Shown here piece by piece: positions 1 through 9,367 of a stretch of 64,000 bases of DNA. The position numbers and the translations under genes are program-made. The stretch spans positions 1,716,001 through 1,780,000 of the forward strand of contig NZ_CP012024.1 in assembly GCF_001050115.1 (NCBI RefSeq), in the 5' to 3' direction. Position 1 is the stretch's first letter; each line of letters starts with the position of its first letter. The DNA is from Bacillus smithii. GTDB taxonomy: Bacteria; Bacillota; Bacilli; Bacillales; DSM-4216. A model generated the notes under the pieces. The model had not been told where the DNA came from. It did no database searches and saw only the letters and a list, made by a program, of their open reading frames with translations.

Positions 1-508
1 AGGCAGACATATAAAGGAATCCAGATTCCGGATTGGAGGCTGCTAAAGCGATGACAGACATTAAAATGGGGCCCGTACATGGCGTCCAGCCGGCGGCAAA
101 GGCCATCCCTATCAAGATGGAGCCTAAGTAGCCAGAAGGCCGGTTTTTAAATTGAAAGCGCCGCTCCTTCATGAAAAATTCGGGTTTCAATAGGCCGGCT
201 ACGATCAAACCAAAAAAAATAATGCATAAAGCGCCAATTTGTCGGATGAGATCTTGATAGTTGCGAAAAAAGGATCCAACAAAGGAAGTGGCAAATCCAA
301 GTGAAATAAAAATAGCAGAAAATCCGACTAAAAAAAAGAAAGTATGGAGCAAACTTCTCTTTTGCAACATAGCGTTTTCTGTTTTTAACTCATTGACACT
401 CATTCCTGTTATATAGGATAAAAAAGCAGGATATAAAGGCAGACAGCAGGGAGAAATAAAACTTAAAAACCCCGCTCCAAAAGCCAGCAGCCCATTTACA
501 TCGGTCAA
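1..508 (-). CDS. ccdA: cytochrome c biogenesis protein CcdA (5' part; 3' end outside window)
   Basis: An open frame runs from a TTG codon at 508 (GGAGTGG ribosome site 7 bases upstream) to the window edge, so about 169 N-terminal residues are present. The translation shows hydrophobic membrane segments and the two conserved CcdA/DsbD cysteine contexts, [19 protein letters not shown] near residue 20 and GWTPCTGP near residue 146. CcdA is a polytopic membrane protein that moves electrons from cytosolic thioredoxin to extracytoplasmic partners for cytochrome c and spore maturation. In B. subtilis it directly follows yneF; here about 3.4 kb of other genes intervene. The start has no competing ATG near the ribosome site. 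Confidence 0.88.
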   Translation of the reverse strand, partial: MTDVNGLLAFGAGFLSFISPCCLPLYPAFLSYITGMSVNELKTENAMLQKRSLLHTFFFLVGFSAIFISLGFATSFVGSFFRNYQDLIRQIGALCIIFFGLIVAGLLKPEFFMKERRFQFKNRPSGYLGSILIGMAFAAGWTPCTGPILMSVIALAASNPESGFLYMSA

Positions 509-705
509 TCGTTCCACTCCCTTTCTTTCGTTCTTCCATTTTAGCAGAGACGCAGACGAAATTTCCGCCTGAAAATTTGAACATTTTGTGGCAAGCTGAT
601 CGAGTTTCAAGAAACTATTAAGAAAACTCTTCGCATCCTAACATCCATTCTTTTCTTTCTTCCGGATTATATCATCAGCAAAATGTTTGCTTAAACAAAA
701 AGAAA
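509..705. other. intergenic gap between ccdA and the LysR gene
   Basis: This AT-rich stretch separates two minus-strand genes. It must hold the ccdA promoter, but I see no hairpin or recognisable operator in it. Confidence 0.4.
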
Positions 706-1617
706 TTATTCACTATCATACTGATTCATAAGCGGGATGATAGATTTCTTCACTAGTTCAATAAAGGCACGTACTGTCGGGGATAGATTGCCGCTTTTCC
801 AAGCAAGAGCGGTCGTAGTATATGGATGATTCCGAATGTTACGATAAATGACTTTATTTTTAAAAATGCTTTGTATGGAAGCTGGTACAAGAGCAACGCC
901 CATTCCCGATGAAACAAGCGATAGAACCGTAGATAATTCTTTTGTTTCTTGCACTACCTTTGGACTAAATCCTGCCTGATAACATAATTTTATCAATGTA
1001 TCATAATGTCTCTGATTTGCCTTTCTTCCCGTCACTATGAATGGATCATTGGATAAATCGTTAAGATTGATCGAAGATGTTTCGCGTGCTAGTGGATGAT
1101 CCTTTGGTAAAGCGATCACCATAGGCTCTTGTCGAATGACTTCAAAAAGTACGTTGTCATTTTCAATAGGATGACATAGTATGCCCACATCAATACGTCC
1201 TTCGTGTAAAGCTTTCACTTGTTCTTCTGTCGTTAACTGTTGTAAATCAATATGAATATTAGGGTATTTTTTTCGATAATGCTGAATAATGGCTGGAAGA
1301 ATATCATAGGATGCGGATGAGATGAAACCGATTGCTATTTCTCCGATCTCACCACGGTTCACCATTCTGACTGTTTCAATTGCGTCCTCTAAATTCTTCA
1401 AAATCAGATAAACTTTTTCTAAAAACACCTGCCCTTCTTTTGTTAACTCTACCTTCCTTTTCGTTCGATGGAAAAGCGGCACTCCTATTTCTTCTTCTAA
1501 TTGGCGAATTTGAGAACTTAGCGGGGGCTGTGCCATATTTAAACGAGCAGCAGCTTTTCCAAAATGTAATTCTTCAGCAACTGTTACGAAATATTTTAAA
1601 TGTCGTAGTTCCAACAC
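706..1617 (-). CDS. LysR family transcriptional regulator
   Basis: 303 residues. The N-terminal winged helix-turn-helix (residues about 1-60, beginning LELRHLKYFVTVAEELHFG with AARLNMAQPPLSSQIRQLE) is the LysR signature, followed by a type 2 periplasmic-binding-like effector domain. The start is GTG at 1617 (or TTG at 1614) behind an AAGGAG site. It is divergent from an MFS transporter, the usual LysR layout, and a perfect dyad at 1630-1652 lies just upstream of its start, so it probably controls the transporter and itself. The effector cannot be told from sequence; within the family it resembles regulators of the CynR/BenM-like group only in general. Confidence 0.9.
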   Translation of the reverse strand: MLELRHLKYFVTVAEELHFGKAAARLNMAQPPLSSQIRQLEEEIGVPLFHRTKRKVELTKEGQVFLEKVYLILKNLEDAIETVRMVNRGEIGEIAIGFISSASYDILPAIIQHYRKKYPNIHIDLQQLTTEEQVKALHEGRIDVGILCHPIENDNVLFEVIRQEPMVIALPKDHPLARETSSINLNDLSNDPFIVTGRKANQRHYDTLIKLCYQAGFSPKVVQETKELSTVLSLVSSGMGVALVPASIQSIFKNKVIYRNIRNHPYTTTALAWKSGNLSPTVRAFIELVKKSIIPLMNQYDSE

Positions 1618-1629
1618 TTTCCTCTCCTT

Positions 1630-1652
1630 ATTAATACTTATTATGTATTAAT
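1630..1652. promoter_or_regulatory. candidate LysR operator (8-bp inverted repeat)
   Basis: Arms ATTAATAC and GTATTAAT are perfect inverted repeats separated by 7 bases and contain the T-N11-A type of spacing used by LysR proteins. The site lies between the divergent regulator and transporter, 13 bases from the regulator start codon. Function is inferred. Confidence 0.5.
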
Positions 1653-1753
1653 GTATCCTTAAATATATATTAGACGTATAAAAATGATTCTTGTAAAGTG
1701 AAATTACGAAGGTTCCATTCAAAAAGAATGATTCAATGAAAATGGAGGTTAGT

Positions 1754-2914
1754 ATGCGACAAATTCTTCTCCTCACAATAGGTATGTTCACTCTTGGATT
1801 TGACGCCTATGTAATAGCTGGTTTGTTGCCGGATATCGGGAAAACGCTTAGAATAAGCGCATCACAAACGGGACAAGCGGTAAGTGTCTTCACACTTTGT
1901 TATGCATTAGCTGCACCCATTTTTGCAACATTGTTGTCCGGAAAATCAATACGCAGAATCTTAGTATGGGCACTAGCAGTTTTCTCATTAGGAAATGGGG
2001 CTAGTGCAATAGCTTCGAGTTTCTCCATGCTGCTTATAGCTCGTGCAGTTGCAGGAATTGGAGCTGGTCTTTATTCCCCTTTGGCCGCAACTGCTGCTGC
2101 TTCCCTCGTTTCCAAAAAGAAACGCGGTCGAGCTCTGGGTATGATGCTAGGCGGCATGAGCACAGGAACCGTTGTAGGAGTTCCGCTTGGATTGATCATT
2201 GCTGAACATCTCGATTGGCATGCAACTCTTTGGTTTATTACTGTTTTAGGTCTTGTTGCCATGTTTGGAATCATGATATGGTTTCCAAGTTTTCCAGCTT
2301 CGTCTCCACCATCACTTCGTCAACGTGTTGCCATGATAGCAAATGGACGGAATGCGGCAATTATTAGTATCACTTTTTTGACCAGCACTGCCAGCTTAGG
2401 TCTCTACACGTATACTGCATCCATATTGCAAAATGTGGCAGACATTCAATTCATCACACCCTATCTTTGGGCATGGGGGATCGGCGGCGTTGTTGGGATC
2501 TTTTCCATTGGTGCTCTAATCGATCGAACAGGACGGCCAGACATACTTATGATCTGTATTCTAGCCACTATGGCTTTCGCCATGTTCAGTCTGCCATTTG
2601 GTCTGAAACTTCCTTCACTTTCTTACCTTTCTTTCATTCTCTGGGGAGCGATGGGGTGGGCTTCACAATCGCCACAGCAACATGCATTACTTCAATTGCA
2701 TCCGAATCATGGTGCCGCTTCTGTTGCATTAAATAGTTCCGCCAATTATTTAGGTAGCGCTGTAGGTTCCGCTCTTTTTGGATTTGCAATGCTAGCAGGA
2801 TTGACTCCTTCTCAACTTCCGTTTGCTGCCGGTTGTCTTGTGTTAGTCGCTTTACTAGGGCAATGGGGAATTATATCAAGTAATAAAAAATATAGGAAAT
2901 ATGCGAAAAGATAG
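1754..2914 (+). CDS. MFS transporter, drug/arabinose efflux type
   Basis: 386 residues from the ATG at 1754, chosen because GGAGG lies 5 bases upstream; an ATG at 1736 has no ribosome site. Twelve hydrophobic segments and the motif-A-like loop between segments 2 and 3 (SGKSIRRILVW) plus the RGRALGM motif after segment 4 mark a major facilitator of the DHA1/AraJ type (drug:H+ antiporter-like). It is divergently transcribed from the LysR gene, which probably regulates it. The substrate cannot be deduced. No partner gene follows. Confidence 0.88.
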   Translation: MRQILLLTIGMFTLGFDAYVIAGLLPDIGKTLRISASQTGQAVSVFTLCYALAAPIFATLLSGKSIRRILVWALAVFSLGNGASAIASSFSMLLIARAVAGIGAGLYSPLAATAAASLVSKKKRGRALGMMLGGMSTGTVVGVPLGLIIAEHLDWHATLWFITVLGLVAMFGIMIWFPSFPASSPPSLRQRVAMIANGRNAAIISITFLTSTASLGLYTYTASILQNVADIQFITPYLWAWGIGGVVGIFSIGALIDRTGRPDILMICILATMAFAMFSLPFGLKLPSLSYLSFILWGAMGWASQSPQQHALLQLHPNHGAASVALNSSANYLGSAVGSALFGFAMLAGLTPSQLPFAAGCLVLVALLGQWGIISSNKKYRKYAKR

Positions 2915-3055
2915 AATAACCACCTGGATTTGTAACAAATATGGACTAATAAAAAAGAATCTCTGTTTGACACTTTTCAGGAAACGGAAAAAATATTCTT
3001 ATAGCAGATGTCGTAAAATCAAAGTATATAAAGAAGCTTTTTAAATCAAACGAAT

Positions 3056-3080
3056 AGCCACCAGATGTTCCTGAGTGGCT
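3056..3080 (+). terminator. weak hairpin after the MFS gene
   Basis: AGCCAC and GTGGCT form a 6-bp stem with a 13-base loop followed by a short T-rich tract. It is the only hairpin seen in the 2915-3160 gap; rho-independent function is uncertain. Confidence 0.3.
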
Positions 3081-3162
3081 TACTTTGTATGTTTTCAACT
3101 ATTCATTCCGATTGTGTTCCACAAAAATGATGCTTGTTTGAACATTCTGCCGCTCGAACGTC

Positions 3163-3492
3163 CTAGGCAATCGGTGTACCATTTTTAACAGGTTCATCCG
3201 GTTTTAAGAGTACCACATCCCCTTCTTCCGGAATACCGCCAAGCACCAAAACCTCCGATTTAAAACCTGCAATTCGTCTGGCGGGAAAGTTTACTACTGC
3301 GACTACTTGACGTCCAATAAGCTGTTCCGGTTCATATCTCTTTGTAATTTGGGCTGATGAACGTTTAATACCCAATTCCCCAAAATCAATTTCTAATTTT
3401 ATAGCGGGTTTTCGTGCCTCTGGAAAAGATTCTGCCTTAATGATCGTACCAATACGAATATCTAACTTCAAAAAATCCTCTATTGCCGCCAT
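3163..3492 (-). CDS. csaA: CsaA-type tRNA-binding-domain chaperone
   Basis: 110 residues from the ATG at 3492, preferred over one 15 bases upstream because GGGAGG sits 7 bases before it. The protein is a single OB-fold EMAP/tRNA-binding domain with [10 protein letters not shown], the AQIT core and [17 protein letters not shown], the arrangement of B. subtilis CsaA, a dimeric export-related chaperone related to the C-terminal domain of methionyl-tRNA synthetase. Length matches the family (about 110 residues). It stands alone between the MFS gene and yneF on the minus strand. Confidence 0.92.
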   Translation of the reverse strand: MAAIEDFLKLDIRIGTIIKAESFPEARKPAIKLEIDFGELGIKRSSAQITKRYEPEQLIGRQVVAVVNFPARRIAGFKSEVLVLGGIPEEGDVVLLKPDEPVKNGTPIA

Positions 3493-3507
3493 GATAAGAC
3501 CTCCCAT

Positions 3508-3788
3508 TTTTTATAAAAAAGTGATTAGAGACTTTTCTTAAATAGGAACGATCAAAACCACAAAAGTCGAAGGAAAAACGAGAGCGATAAGTCGAAATAA
3601 TCTGATAACAAAAAGAGTAGCATAGCTGTCTCGCCCTGTCTAGGAAAACGTAAAATCTGCGGTAAAGACCCGAACGAATCTAAACACCATTCACATTTGA
3701 AAGAATCATGATTTATCCGGAAATGCGACCGATTGCAGCTTGCTAGACAGTTTACAATCTATGGGTTTGCTTATACCAAATAAATAAA
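3508..3788. other. noncoding gap between csaA and the yneF terminator
   Basis: About 280 bases with no plausible ORF on either strand. It presumably carries the csaA promoter; no operator or repeat stands out. Confidence 0.4.
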
Positions 3789-3838
3789 AAAGACTACTCC
3801 TTTCTTTGGTCACGTTTCCATAGAAAAGAATAGTCTTT
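3789..3838 (-). terminator. rho-independent terminator downstream of yneF
   Basis: On the minus strand a 17-base stem with two mismatches (arm AAAGACTATTCTTTTCT) is followed by TTTTTTATTTATT. It ends the sirA-yneF transcription unit, so ccdA is no longer co-transcribed with yneF. Confidence 0.75.
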
Positions 3839-3972
3839 ACTTAAATAGGAAAAATTAATCTGATAAAAATGGAAAATTCCGATGAAAAATTAACCAATTG
3901 ATGCTCTTAAGTTTTGAAATTCACTTGAACGTGAACTCAATAATACAGAAATCCTTTAGATGTCCAAAGCAT

Positions 3973-4185
3973 TTATTGTTTAAACTGTTTGTTCATCGCG
4001 TTCATCATTTGATTAATTTTCTTTTGGGACGGCTTCATGCCCATTTGCATCATCATCATTCGAAGCATTTGTTCATTGATAGGTGGGTTTTTCTTTAAAT
4101 AATCCATCATGTATTTGCGTGCAATAAAAAATCCTAGCGCAACTCCGGCGAGCAACGCCAGAACTCCAACTAGCACATACCACAT
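3973..4185 (-). CDS. yneF: YneF family (UPF0154) small membrane protein
   Basis: 70 residues with one N-terminal transmembrane helix (about residues 3-23, [19 protein letters not shown]), then [20 protein letters not shown] and a methionine-rich amphipathic tail [19 protein letters not shown]. Length and sequence match YneF of Bacillus, a conserved protein of unknown function. A GGAGGAAGTACT ribosome site precedes the ATG. It lies downstream of sirA as in B. subtilis. Confidence 0.93.
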   Translation of the reverse strand: MWYVLVGVLALLAGVALGFFIARKYMMDYLKKNPPINEQMLRMMMMQMGMKPSQKKINQMMNAMNKQFKQ

Positions 4186-4267
4186 AGTACTTCCTCCTTC
4201 ATGTTGTCTAATAAGAGTGTACTAAAGGATACCCGATTATACAATATTTTCTTTCACTTTTTCTTTT

Positions 4268-4711
4268 TTAAACATATTTTCTTTCTTTTAATGGCTTCAC
4301 CCATCCAAAGCGTCCATTATTAAAATCTAAAGCAAGCAACCGACCGTTAAAATTTTTCAAAGATTCGAAAAATAACATTTCTGAATCATAGCTGCCGGAG
4401 GCCTTTAAAAGCATTTTGGTCGATTGAATTTCAAGTGTACTCCCATTCTTTTCTGTAGATTCCATCCGATACGTGTTGCCTTCGACGGTAAATCCTTTTT
4501 GCCGTGAAAGATTTTGGCGAATCAACCGATACAATTGCATGACGGGAAGTTCTTCCGTAATATATTGAACTTGCAAATCCAATATACTTCTATATTCTCC
4601 TTTTGAATGCATCCAATCATAAAACAAGTGGTAAAATACTTTTTCCCGTCCATAAAAATAAAAGGCAAATTCATCTTTTATCCAATAAATATGATAGAAG
4701 CGCAAACCCAT
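4268..4711 (-). CDS. sirA: sporulation inhibitor of replication SirA (YneE)
   Basis: 147 residues, the family length. The N-terminus MGLRFYHIYWIKDEFAFYFYG is typical of SirA, which during early sporulation binds domain I of DnaA and blocks new rounds of replication. Its place between tkt and yneF is the B. subtilis position. In B. subtilis it is induced by Spo0A-P; no clear 0A box was recognised here. No catalytic motif is expected. Confidence 0.88.
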   Translation of the reverse strand: MGLRFYHIYWIKDEFAFYFYGREKVFYHLFYDWMHSKGEYRSILDLQVQYITEELPVMQLYRLIRQNLSRQKGFTVEGNTYRMESTEKNGSTLEIQSTKMLLKASGSYDSEMLFFESLKNFNGRLLALDFNNGRFGWVKPLKERKYV

Positions 4712-4910
4712 CCCCCCGTTTGTCCAATTTTGATCCGTTTTAGTTGGTTATGGCTCATTATAACAAAATGGAACGGCATGTCCTGTAGAATTCTCGTAAA
4801 AGGATTTTCTTTTTTTGTCGCTTCCTGTTTATTTCCAAAACGGCTCACGAAAACCAACGTTGTTTTATCAACGAAACAGTCCACACCAGCTTTTTACAAA
4901 AACAGCATAA

Positions 4911-4943
4911 AAAAGCTGCCAGCTTAATGCCAGCAGCTTAAAC
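4911..4943 (-). terminator. terminator of tkt
   Basis: On the minus strand AAGCTGC pairs with GCAGCTT, extended to 11 bp with two wobble pairs, followed by TTTTTT. It lies directly after the tkt stop codon and separates tkt from sirA. Confidence 0.85.
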
Positions 4944-4947
4944 AAAC

Positions 4948-6954
4948 TTATTTATTTAATAACTGTTTTACGCGATTTACCACATTTTCTGCCGTAAAAC
5001 CGTACTCTTTCATTACAATTTCTCCTGGGGCTGATGCTCCAAAACGGTCAATTGCCAAAATTTCTCCTTCGTCTCCAACATATCGTTCCCAGCCGAAAGA
5101 GGAAGCCATTTCGATCGCAAGCCGTTTTTTAACGGCTGACGGAATGACTGATTCTTTGTATTCATCTGATTGTTTTTCAAAACGATCCCAAGAAGGCAAG
5201 CTGACAACGGAAACGTCAATTCCATCTTCCAAAAGCTGTTTTTGGGCTTCAACTGCTAGATGGACTTCAGAACCGGACGCTAACAAGAGGGCATCTGGAG
5301 TTTCTTTATTAGAAGGAGAAACGACATATCCTCCCTTTTCTACTCCTTCTTGAGCTGTTTCTGCGGTTCCTTTTAACGTCGGTAAATTTTGACGCGATAA
5401 TACTAATGCAGTTGGTTTATCTTTTGAAGTAAGCGCCATTCTCCACGCAGCTGCGGTTTCATTAGCATCTGCAGGACGGATAACCGATAAATTAGGCATT
5501 GCCCGTAAAGACGCCAGCTGTTCAACCGGTTCATGCGTTGGGCCATCTTCACCAACAGCGATGCTGTCATGGGTAAGCACATAAGTAACAGGCAGTCCCA
5601 TTAGAGCGGCCAAACGAATAGCCGGACGCAAATAATCGGAGAATACGAAGAATGTACCACCAAATACTTTTACTCCACCATGTAGGGCCATTCCATTCAT
5701 AGCGGCACCCATTGCAAATTCGCGAACACCGAACCAAATGTTACGGCCATCATAAGAATTTGGTCCAAAATCTTTTTCTTCTTTAATGGTTGTTTTGTTA
5801 GAACCAGCTAAATCAGCAGATCCGCCGATAAAAGTTGGAACGCGTTTTGCGATCGCATTCAGCACTTCTCCAGAAGATGATCTGCTAGCGATGCTTTTTC
5901 CTTCTTCATAAACCGGTATTTCTGCATCCCAATCTTCAGGCAGGTCTCCGTTAATAGCTTGCTCCAATTGTTTTCCTAATTCTGGGTAATCCTTTTTATA
6001 TTGTGCAAAAAGGTTCAGCCATTCTTTTTCTTTTTCGCTTCCTTTTTCAACCGTTAATTGATGGAAACGTTCATAAACTTCATCCGGAACATAGAAGTCT
6101 TCTTCAAAAGTCCATTTGTATGCTTCTTTCGTTTTCTTTAATTCATCTGCTCCAAGAGGTGAGCCATGAACAGACGATGTACCTGCTTTATTAGGAGATC
6201 CATAACCGATAACTGTTTTGACTTCGATGATTGTTGGACGCGTTTCATCGTTTCGGGCTTCTTCAATGGCTTTGGCAATTTCTTCTAAATTATTGCCGTC
6301 TTCTACACGAAGATATTGCCATCCATATGCTTTAAAGCGTTGTTCTACACTTTCTGAAAACGCTTTGTTCAATTCACCGTCCAACGAAATGTCATTGGAG
6401 TCATACAGCACGATTAAACGACCAAGTTTTAGATGACCAGCTAAAGAAGCAGCTTCTGCAGAAACCCCTTCCATTAAGTCGCCGTCACCGCAAATTGCGT
6501 ATGTATAATGGTCGACAATTGGATAGTTTTCTTTATTATAAACTGATGCTAAATGACGCTCAGCCATTGCCATTCCGACTGCCATGGCGATTCCTTGTCC
6601 GAGTGGTCCGGTTGTAGCTTCAACACCTGGAGTATGGCCATATTCCGGATGTCCCGGAGTTTTGCTTCCCCATTGACGGAAGTTTTTAATATCATCCATT
6701 GTCACTCCGTAACCGGAAAGATGAAGCAGACTATAAAGAAGCATCGATCCATGTCCGGCGGAAAGAACAAATCGGTCTCGATTAAACCAATCTGGGTTCT
6801 TCGGATTATGATTCATAAAACGGGTCCAGAGGGTATAGGCCATCGGAGCTGTTCCCATTGGCATACCTGGATGCCCGGATTTTGCTTTTTCAATTGCATC
6901 AATCGACAATGTTCGAATTGTCGTAATTGCAAGCTGGTCTGTATGGTCAAACAT
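4948..6954 (-). CDS. tkt: transketolase
   Basis: 668 residues from the ATG at 6954 (GGAAAGGG upstream; an ATG six codons earlier is less well placed). Seen motifs include the thiamine-diphosphate signature [19 protein letters not shown] with the downstream [11 protein letters not shown], the [13 protein letters not shown] segment near the N-terminus, and the pyrimidine-domain stretch [19 protein letters not shown]. It transfers two-carbon units in the non-oxidative pentose phosphate pathway using ThDP and Mg2+. Full length, no lesions. Gene order ynzC-tkt-sirA is as in B. subtilis; it has its own terminator. Confidence 0.97.
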   Translation of the reverse strand: MFDHTDQLAITTIRTLSIDAIEKAKSGHPGMPMGTAPMAYTLWTRFMNHNPKNPDWFNRDRFVLSAGHGSMLLYSLLHLSGYGVTMDDIKNFRQWGSKTPGHPEYGHTPGVEATTGPLGQGIAMAVGMAMAERHLASVYNKENYPIVDHYTYAICGDGDLMEGVSAEAASLAGHLKLGRLIVLYDSNDISLDGELNKAFSESVEQRFKAYGWQYLRVEDGNNLEEIAKAIEEARNDETRPTIIEVKTVIGYGSPNKAGTSSVHGSPLGADELKKTKEAYKWTFEEDFYVPDEVYERFHQLTVEKGSEKEKEWLNLFAQYKKDYPELGKQLEQAINGDLPEDWDAEIPVYEEGKSIASRSSSGEVLNAIAKRVPTFIGGSADLAGSNKTTIKEEKDFGPNSYDGRNIWFGVREFAMGAAMNGMALHGGVKVFGGTFFVFSDYLRPAIRLAALMGLPVTYVLTHDSIAVGEDGPTHEPVEQLASLRAMPNLSVIRPADANETAAAWRMALTSKDKPTALVLSRQNLPTLKGTAETAQEGVEKGGYVVSPSNKETPDALLLASGSEVHLAVEAQKQLLEDGIDVSVVSLPSWDRFEKQSDEYKESVIPSAVKKRLAIEMASSFGWERYVGDEGEILAIDRFGASAPGEIVMKEYGFTAENVVNRVKQLLNK

Positions 6955-7123
6955 GACTAGCACCCTTTCCAATTCATTTTCTTACATATTTATATTATAT
7001 GTCTGTGAGCAATTATACAACAAAATGATATGGTTTGTGAAAAATTACTCAGATTTTCAAACTACCTGATTGAATTTCCCAATTTGAATACTTAAAAGTT
7101 GCCATTCGATTGAAACGAAAAAA

Positions 7124-7153
7124 GCTTCCCATCAACATGATGTTAAGGGAAGC
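7124..7153 (-). terminator. terminator after ynzC
   Basis: On the minus strand GCTTCCC pairs with GGGAAGC around an inner AACAT/ATGTT helix and is followed by TTTTTT. It closes the yneA-yneB-ynzC operon. Confidence 0.8.
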
Positions 7154-7165
7154 AATAATTGGTTG

Positions 7166-7399
7166 TCAATGAAGCTTTTTCCTCATTTGGATATTTCTTA
7201 ATTTCTTTGGTGTGACTTCTTGACCAGTTGAATCGAAAACCCGGACCTTTTCAATGGTTTCTTTCATAGAAGAACGAAATGCAGTTAAATATTCAGCGCG
7301 CAAACGAGATTGCTCTTTCGCTTCTTCTTGAGTTAATCCAACTGTTTTAGATTTTTTTGCCAGTTCATTGATTCTAGCAATCTTATCACTTGAAAGCAT
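7166..7399 (-). CDS. ynzC: DUF896 family protein YnzC
   Basis: 77 residues from the ATG at 7399, which has AAAGGAG 7 bases upstream; the ATG six codons earlier has none. MLSSDKIARINELAKKSK, GLTQEEAKEQ..LRAEYL and FRSSM are the DUF896 (UPF0291) signature, a small two-helix protein. In B. subtilis it is part of the SOS-induced yneA-yneB-ynzC operon; its function is unknown. The same gene order is kept here. Confidence 0.92.
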   Translation of the reverse strand: MLSSDKIARINELAKKSKTVGLTQEEAKEQSRLRAEYLTAFRSSMKETIEKVRVFDSTGQEVTPKKLRNIQMRKKLH

Positions 7400-7473
7400 A
7401 CCGTTGCTCCTTTTCATTTGATATCCCTATTTTAATGGAAATCATACTAGAAATAGAACAAAAAAACAAGAAT

Positions 7474-8151
<678 letters not shown>

Positions 8152-8154
8152 TCA

Positions 8155-8469
8155 TCACTCCTCTTTATAAGCAACTTGATGTTTTTTATTCACGGCTGTA
8201 ACCGGAATAATAATTTTATCACCTGGCTTAATGACAGGGCTGGCAAGATGATTCTTCTGTTCCACCCATTTGACAAATTCATTATAATCCATGTTGTGAT
8301 GGTCCCCATATTTCATGGCGATCGACCATAACGAATCTCCTTCATGCACTACGATTTTCTGATAATTTGGCTCCTTTGTCATTTGACCGATGATAAATAA
8401 ACCGGACAGAACGGAAACAATCACTAAAATGATGGCGAAACGGTAGTTTTTCCACACCCATTTTATCAT
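8155..8469 (-). CDS. yneA: cell division suppressor YneA (LysM)
   Basis: 104 residues from the ATG at 8469 (GGAGG 7 bases upstream); the longer frame upstream crosses the SOS boxes. One transmembrane helix (about residues 9-30, FAIILVIVSVLSGLFIIG) precedes a LysM peptidoglycan-binding domain (IVVHEGDSLWSIAMKYG ... PGDKIIIP). YneA is the SOS-induced septation inhibitor of Bacillus that delays division during DNA damage. Divergent from lexA with three LexA boxes between them; its stop overlaps the yneB ATG by one base. Confidence 0.93.
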   Translation of the reverse strand: MIKWVWKNYRFAIILVIVSVLSGLFIIGQMTKEPNYQKIVVHEGDSLWSIAMKYGDHHNMDYNEFVKWVEQKNHLASPVIKPGDKIIIPVTAVNKKHQVAYKEE

Positions 8470-8481
8470 AAAAATTACCTC

Positions 8482-8495
8482 CGAACGAATGTTTG
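8482..8495. promoter_or_regulatory. LexA (SOS) box 1
   Basis: CGAACGAATGTTTG matches the Bacillus SOS consensus CGAAC-N4-GTTYG. It lies 13 bases upstream of the yneA ATG. Confidence 0.8.
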
Positions 8496-8518
8496 TTCTT
8501 TTACGAAAAATTGTAATA

Positions 8519-8532
8519 CGAACATTTGTTTG
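8519..8532. promoter_or_regulatory. LexA (SOS) box 2
   Basis: CGAACATTTGTTTG, the middle of three boxes in the lexA-yneA intergenic region. Confidence 0.85.
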
Positions 8533-8547
8533 AGTCAACTCTTTTTT

Positions 8548-8561
8548 CGAACTTATGTTTG
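8548..8561. promoter_or_regulatory. LexA (SOS) box 3 over the lexA -35
   Basis: CGAACTTATGTTTG. Its end overlaps the candidate lexA -35 TTGTAT (8559-8564), giving a simple autorepression arrangement. Confidence 0.85.
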
Positions 8562-8587
8562 TATTCCAACTCTTGGCATGCTATAAT
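8559..8587 (+). promoter_or_regulatory. lexA sigma-A promoter
   Basis: TTGTAT (8559-8564), a 17-base spacer and TATAAT (8582-8587) lie 39 bases upstream of the lexA start codon. The -35 overlaps SOS box 3. Confidence 0.7.
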
Positions 8588-8625
8588 ACCTTTAACAGAA
8601 AGAGATACGGGGGGGCTGCCTTAAA

Positions 8626-9246
8626 ATGACTAAGTTATCAAAGAGGCAACAAGAAATCCTTGATTTTATTAAGAACGAAGTGAAAACGAAAGGATATCCA
8701 CCATCTGTGCGTGAAATTGGCGAAGCAGTAGGGCTAGCTTCCAGTTCGACTGTCCATGGCCATTTGGCGCGTCTTGAGAAAAAAGGGTTGATTAGAAGAG
8801 ACCCTACAAAGCCTAGAGCGATTGAAATACTCGATGCCGAAGATGATATCATTCCGCGCCAAAATGTGATCAATGTACCAATTGTTGGAAAAGTAACAGC
8901 CGGGATTCCCATTACGGCCATTGAAAATATTGAAGAATATTTTCCTCTTCCAGAGAGGCTGGCACCCAGCGATGAACAGATATTTATGCTGGAAGTTATG
9001 GGTGACAGCATGATTGAAGCTGGAATTCTTGATGGAGACTACGTCATCGTCCGCCAACAGCAATCCGCACTAAATGGGGAAATTGTTGTCGCTATGACAG
9101 ACGAAAATGAAGCCACTGTCAAAAGATTTTTTAAAGAAAAAGATTACATAAGGCTTCAGCCTGAAAACTCATCAATGGAACCAATCATTTTGCGTGATGT
9201 GAAAATTCTTGGAAAAGTGATTGGAATTTACAGAGAAATTCATTAA
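8626..9246 (+). CDS. lexA: SOS repressor LexA
   Basis: 206 residues, the Bacillus LexA length. N-terminal winged helix ([30 protein letters not shown]), autocleavage site Ala-Gly in VTAGIPITA, catalytic serine in [16 protein letters not shown] and lysine in ATVKRFFKE are all present. LexA represses DNA-damage genes and is cleaved upon RecA filament formation. A G-rich ribosome site (GGGGGG) precedes the ATG. It is divergent from the yneA operon, with which it shares three SOS boxes. Confidence 0.97.
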   Translation: MTKLSKRQQEILDFIKNEVKTKGYPPSVREIGEAVGLASSSTVHGHLARLEKKGLIRRDPTKPRAIEILDAEDDIIPRQNVINVPIVGKVTAGIPITAIENIEEYFPLPERLAPSDEQIFMLEVMGDSMIEAGILDGDYVIVRQQQSALNGEIVVAMTDENEATVKRFFKEKDYIRLQPENSSMEPIILRDVKILGKVIGIYREIH

Positions 9247-9329
9247 TGGATGTATACCATAAACGGAAAAAGCTTGTCTTACTTTCTTATATATGTACAG
9301 TTGCAATACGTTATGACGCATTACGGAAA

Positions 9330-9366
9330 AAAGCGCTCATCGCCTGAAGATGAACGCTTTTTTCTT
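9330..9366 (+). terminator. lexA terminator
   Basis: AAAGCG-TCATC pairs with GATGA-CGCTTT (one mismatch), followed by a T run. The ISL3 element begins two bases later. Confidence 0.85.
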
Positions 9367-9367
9367 T

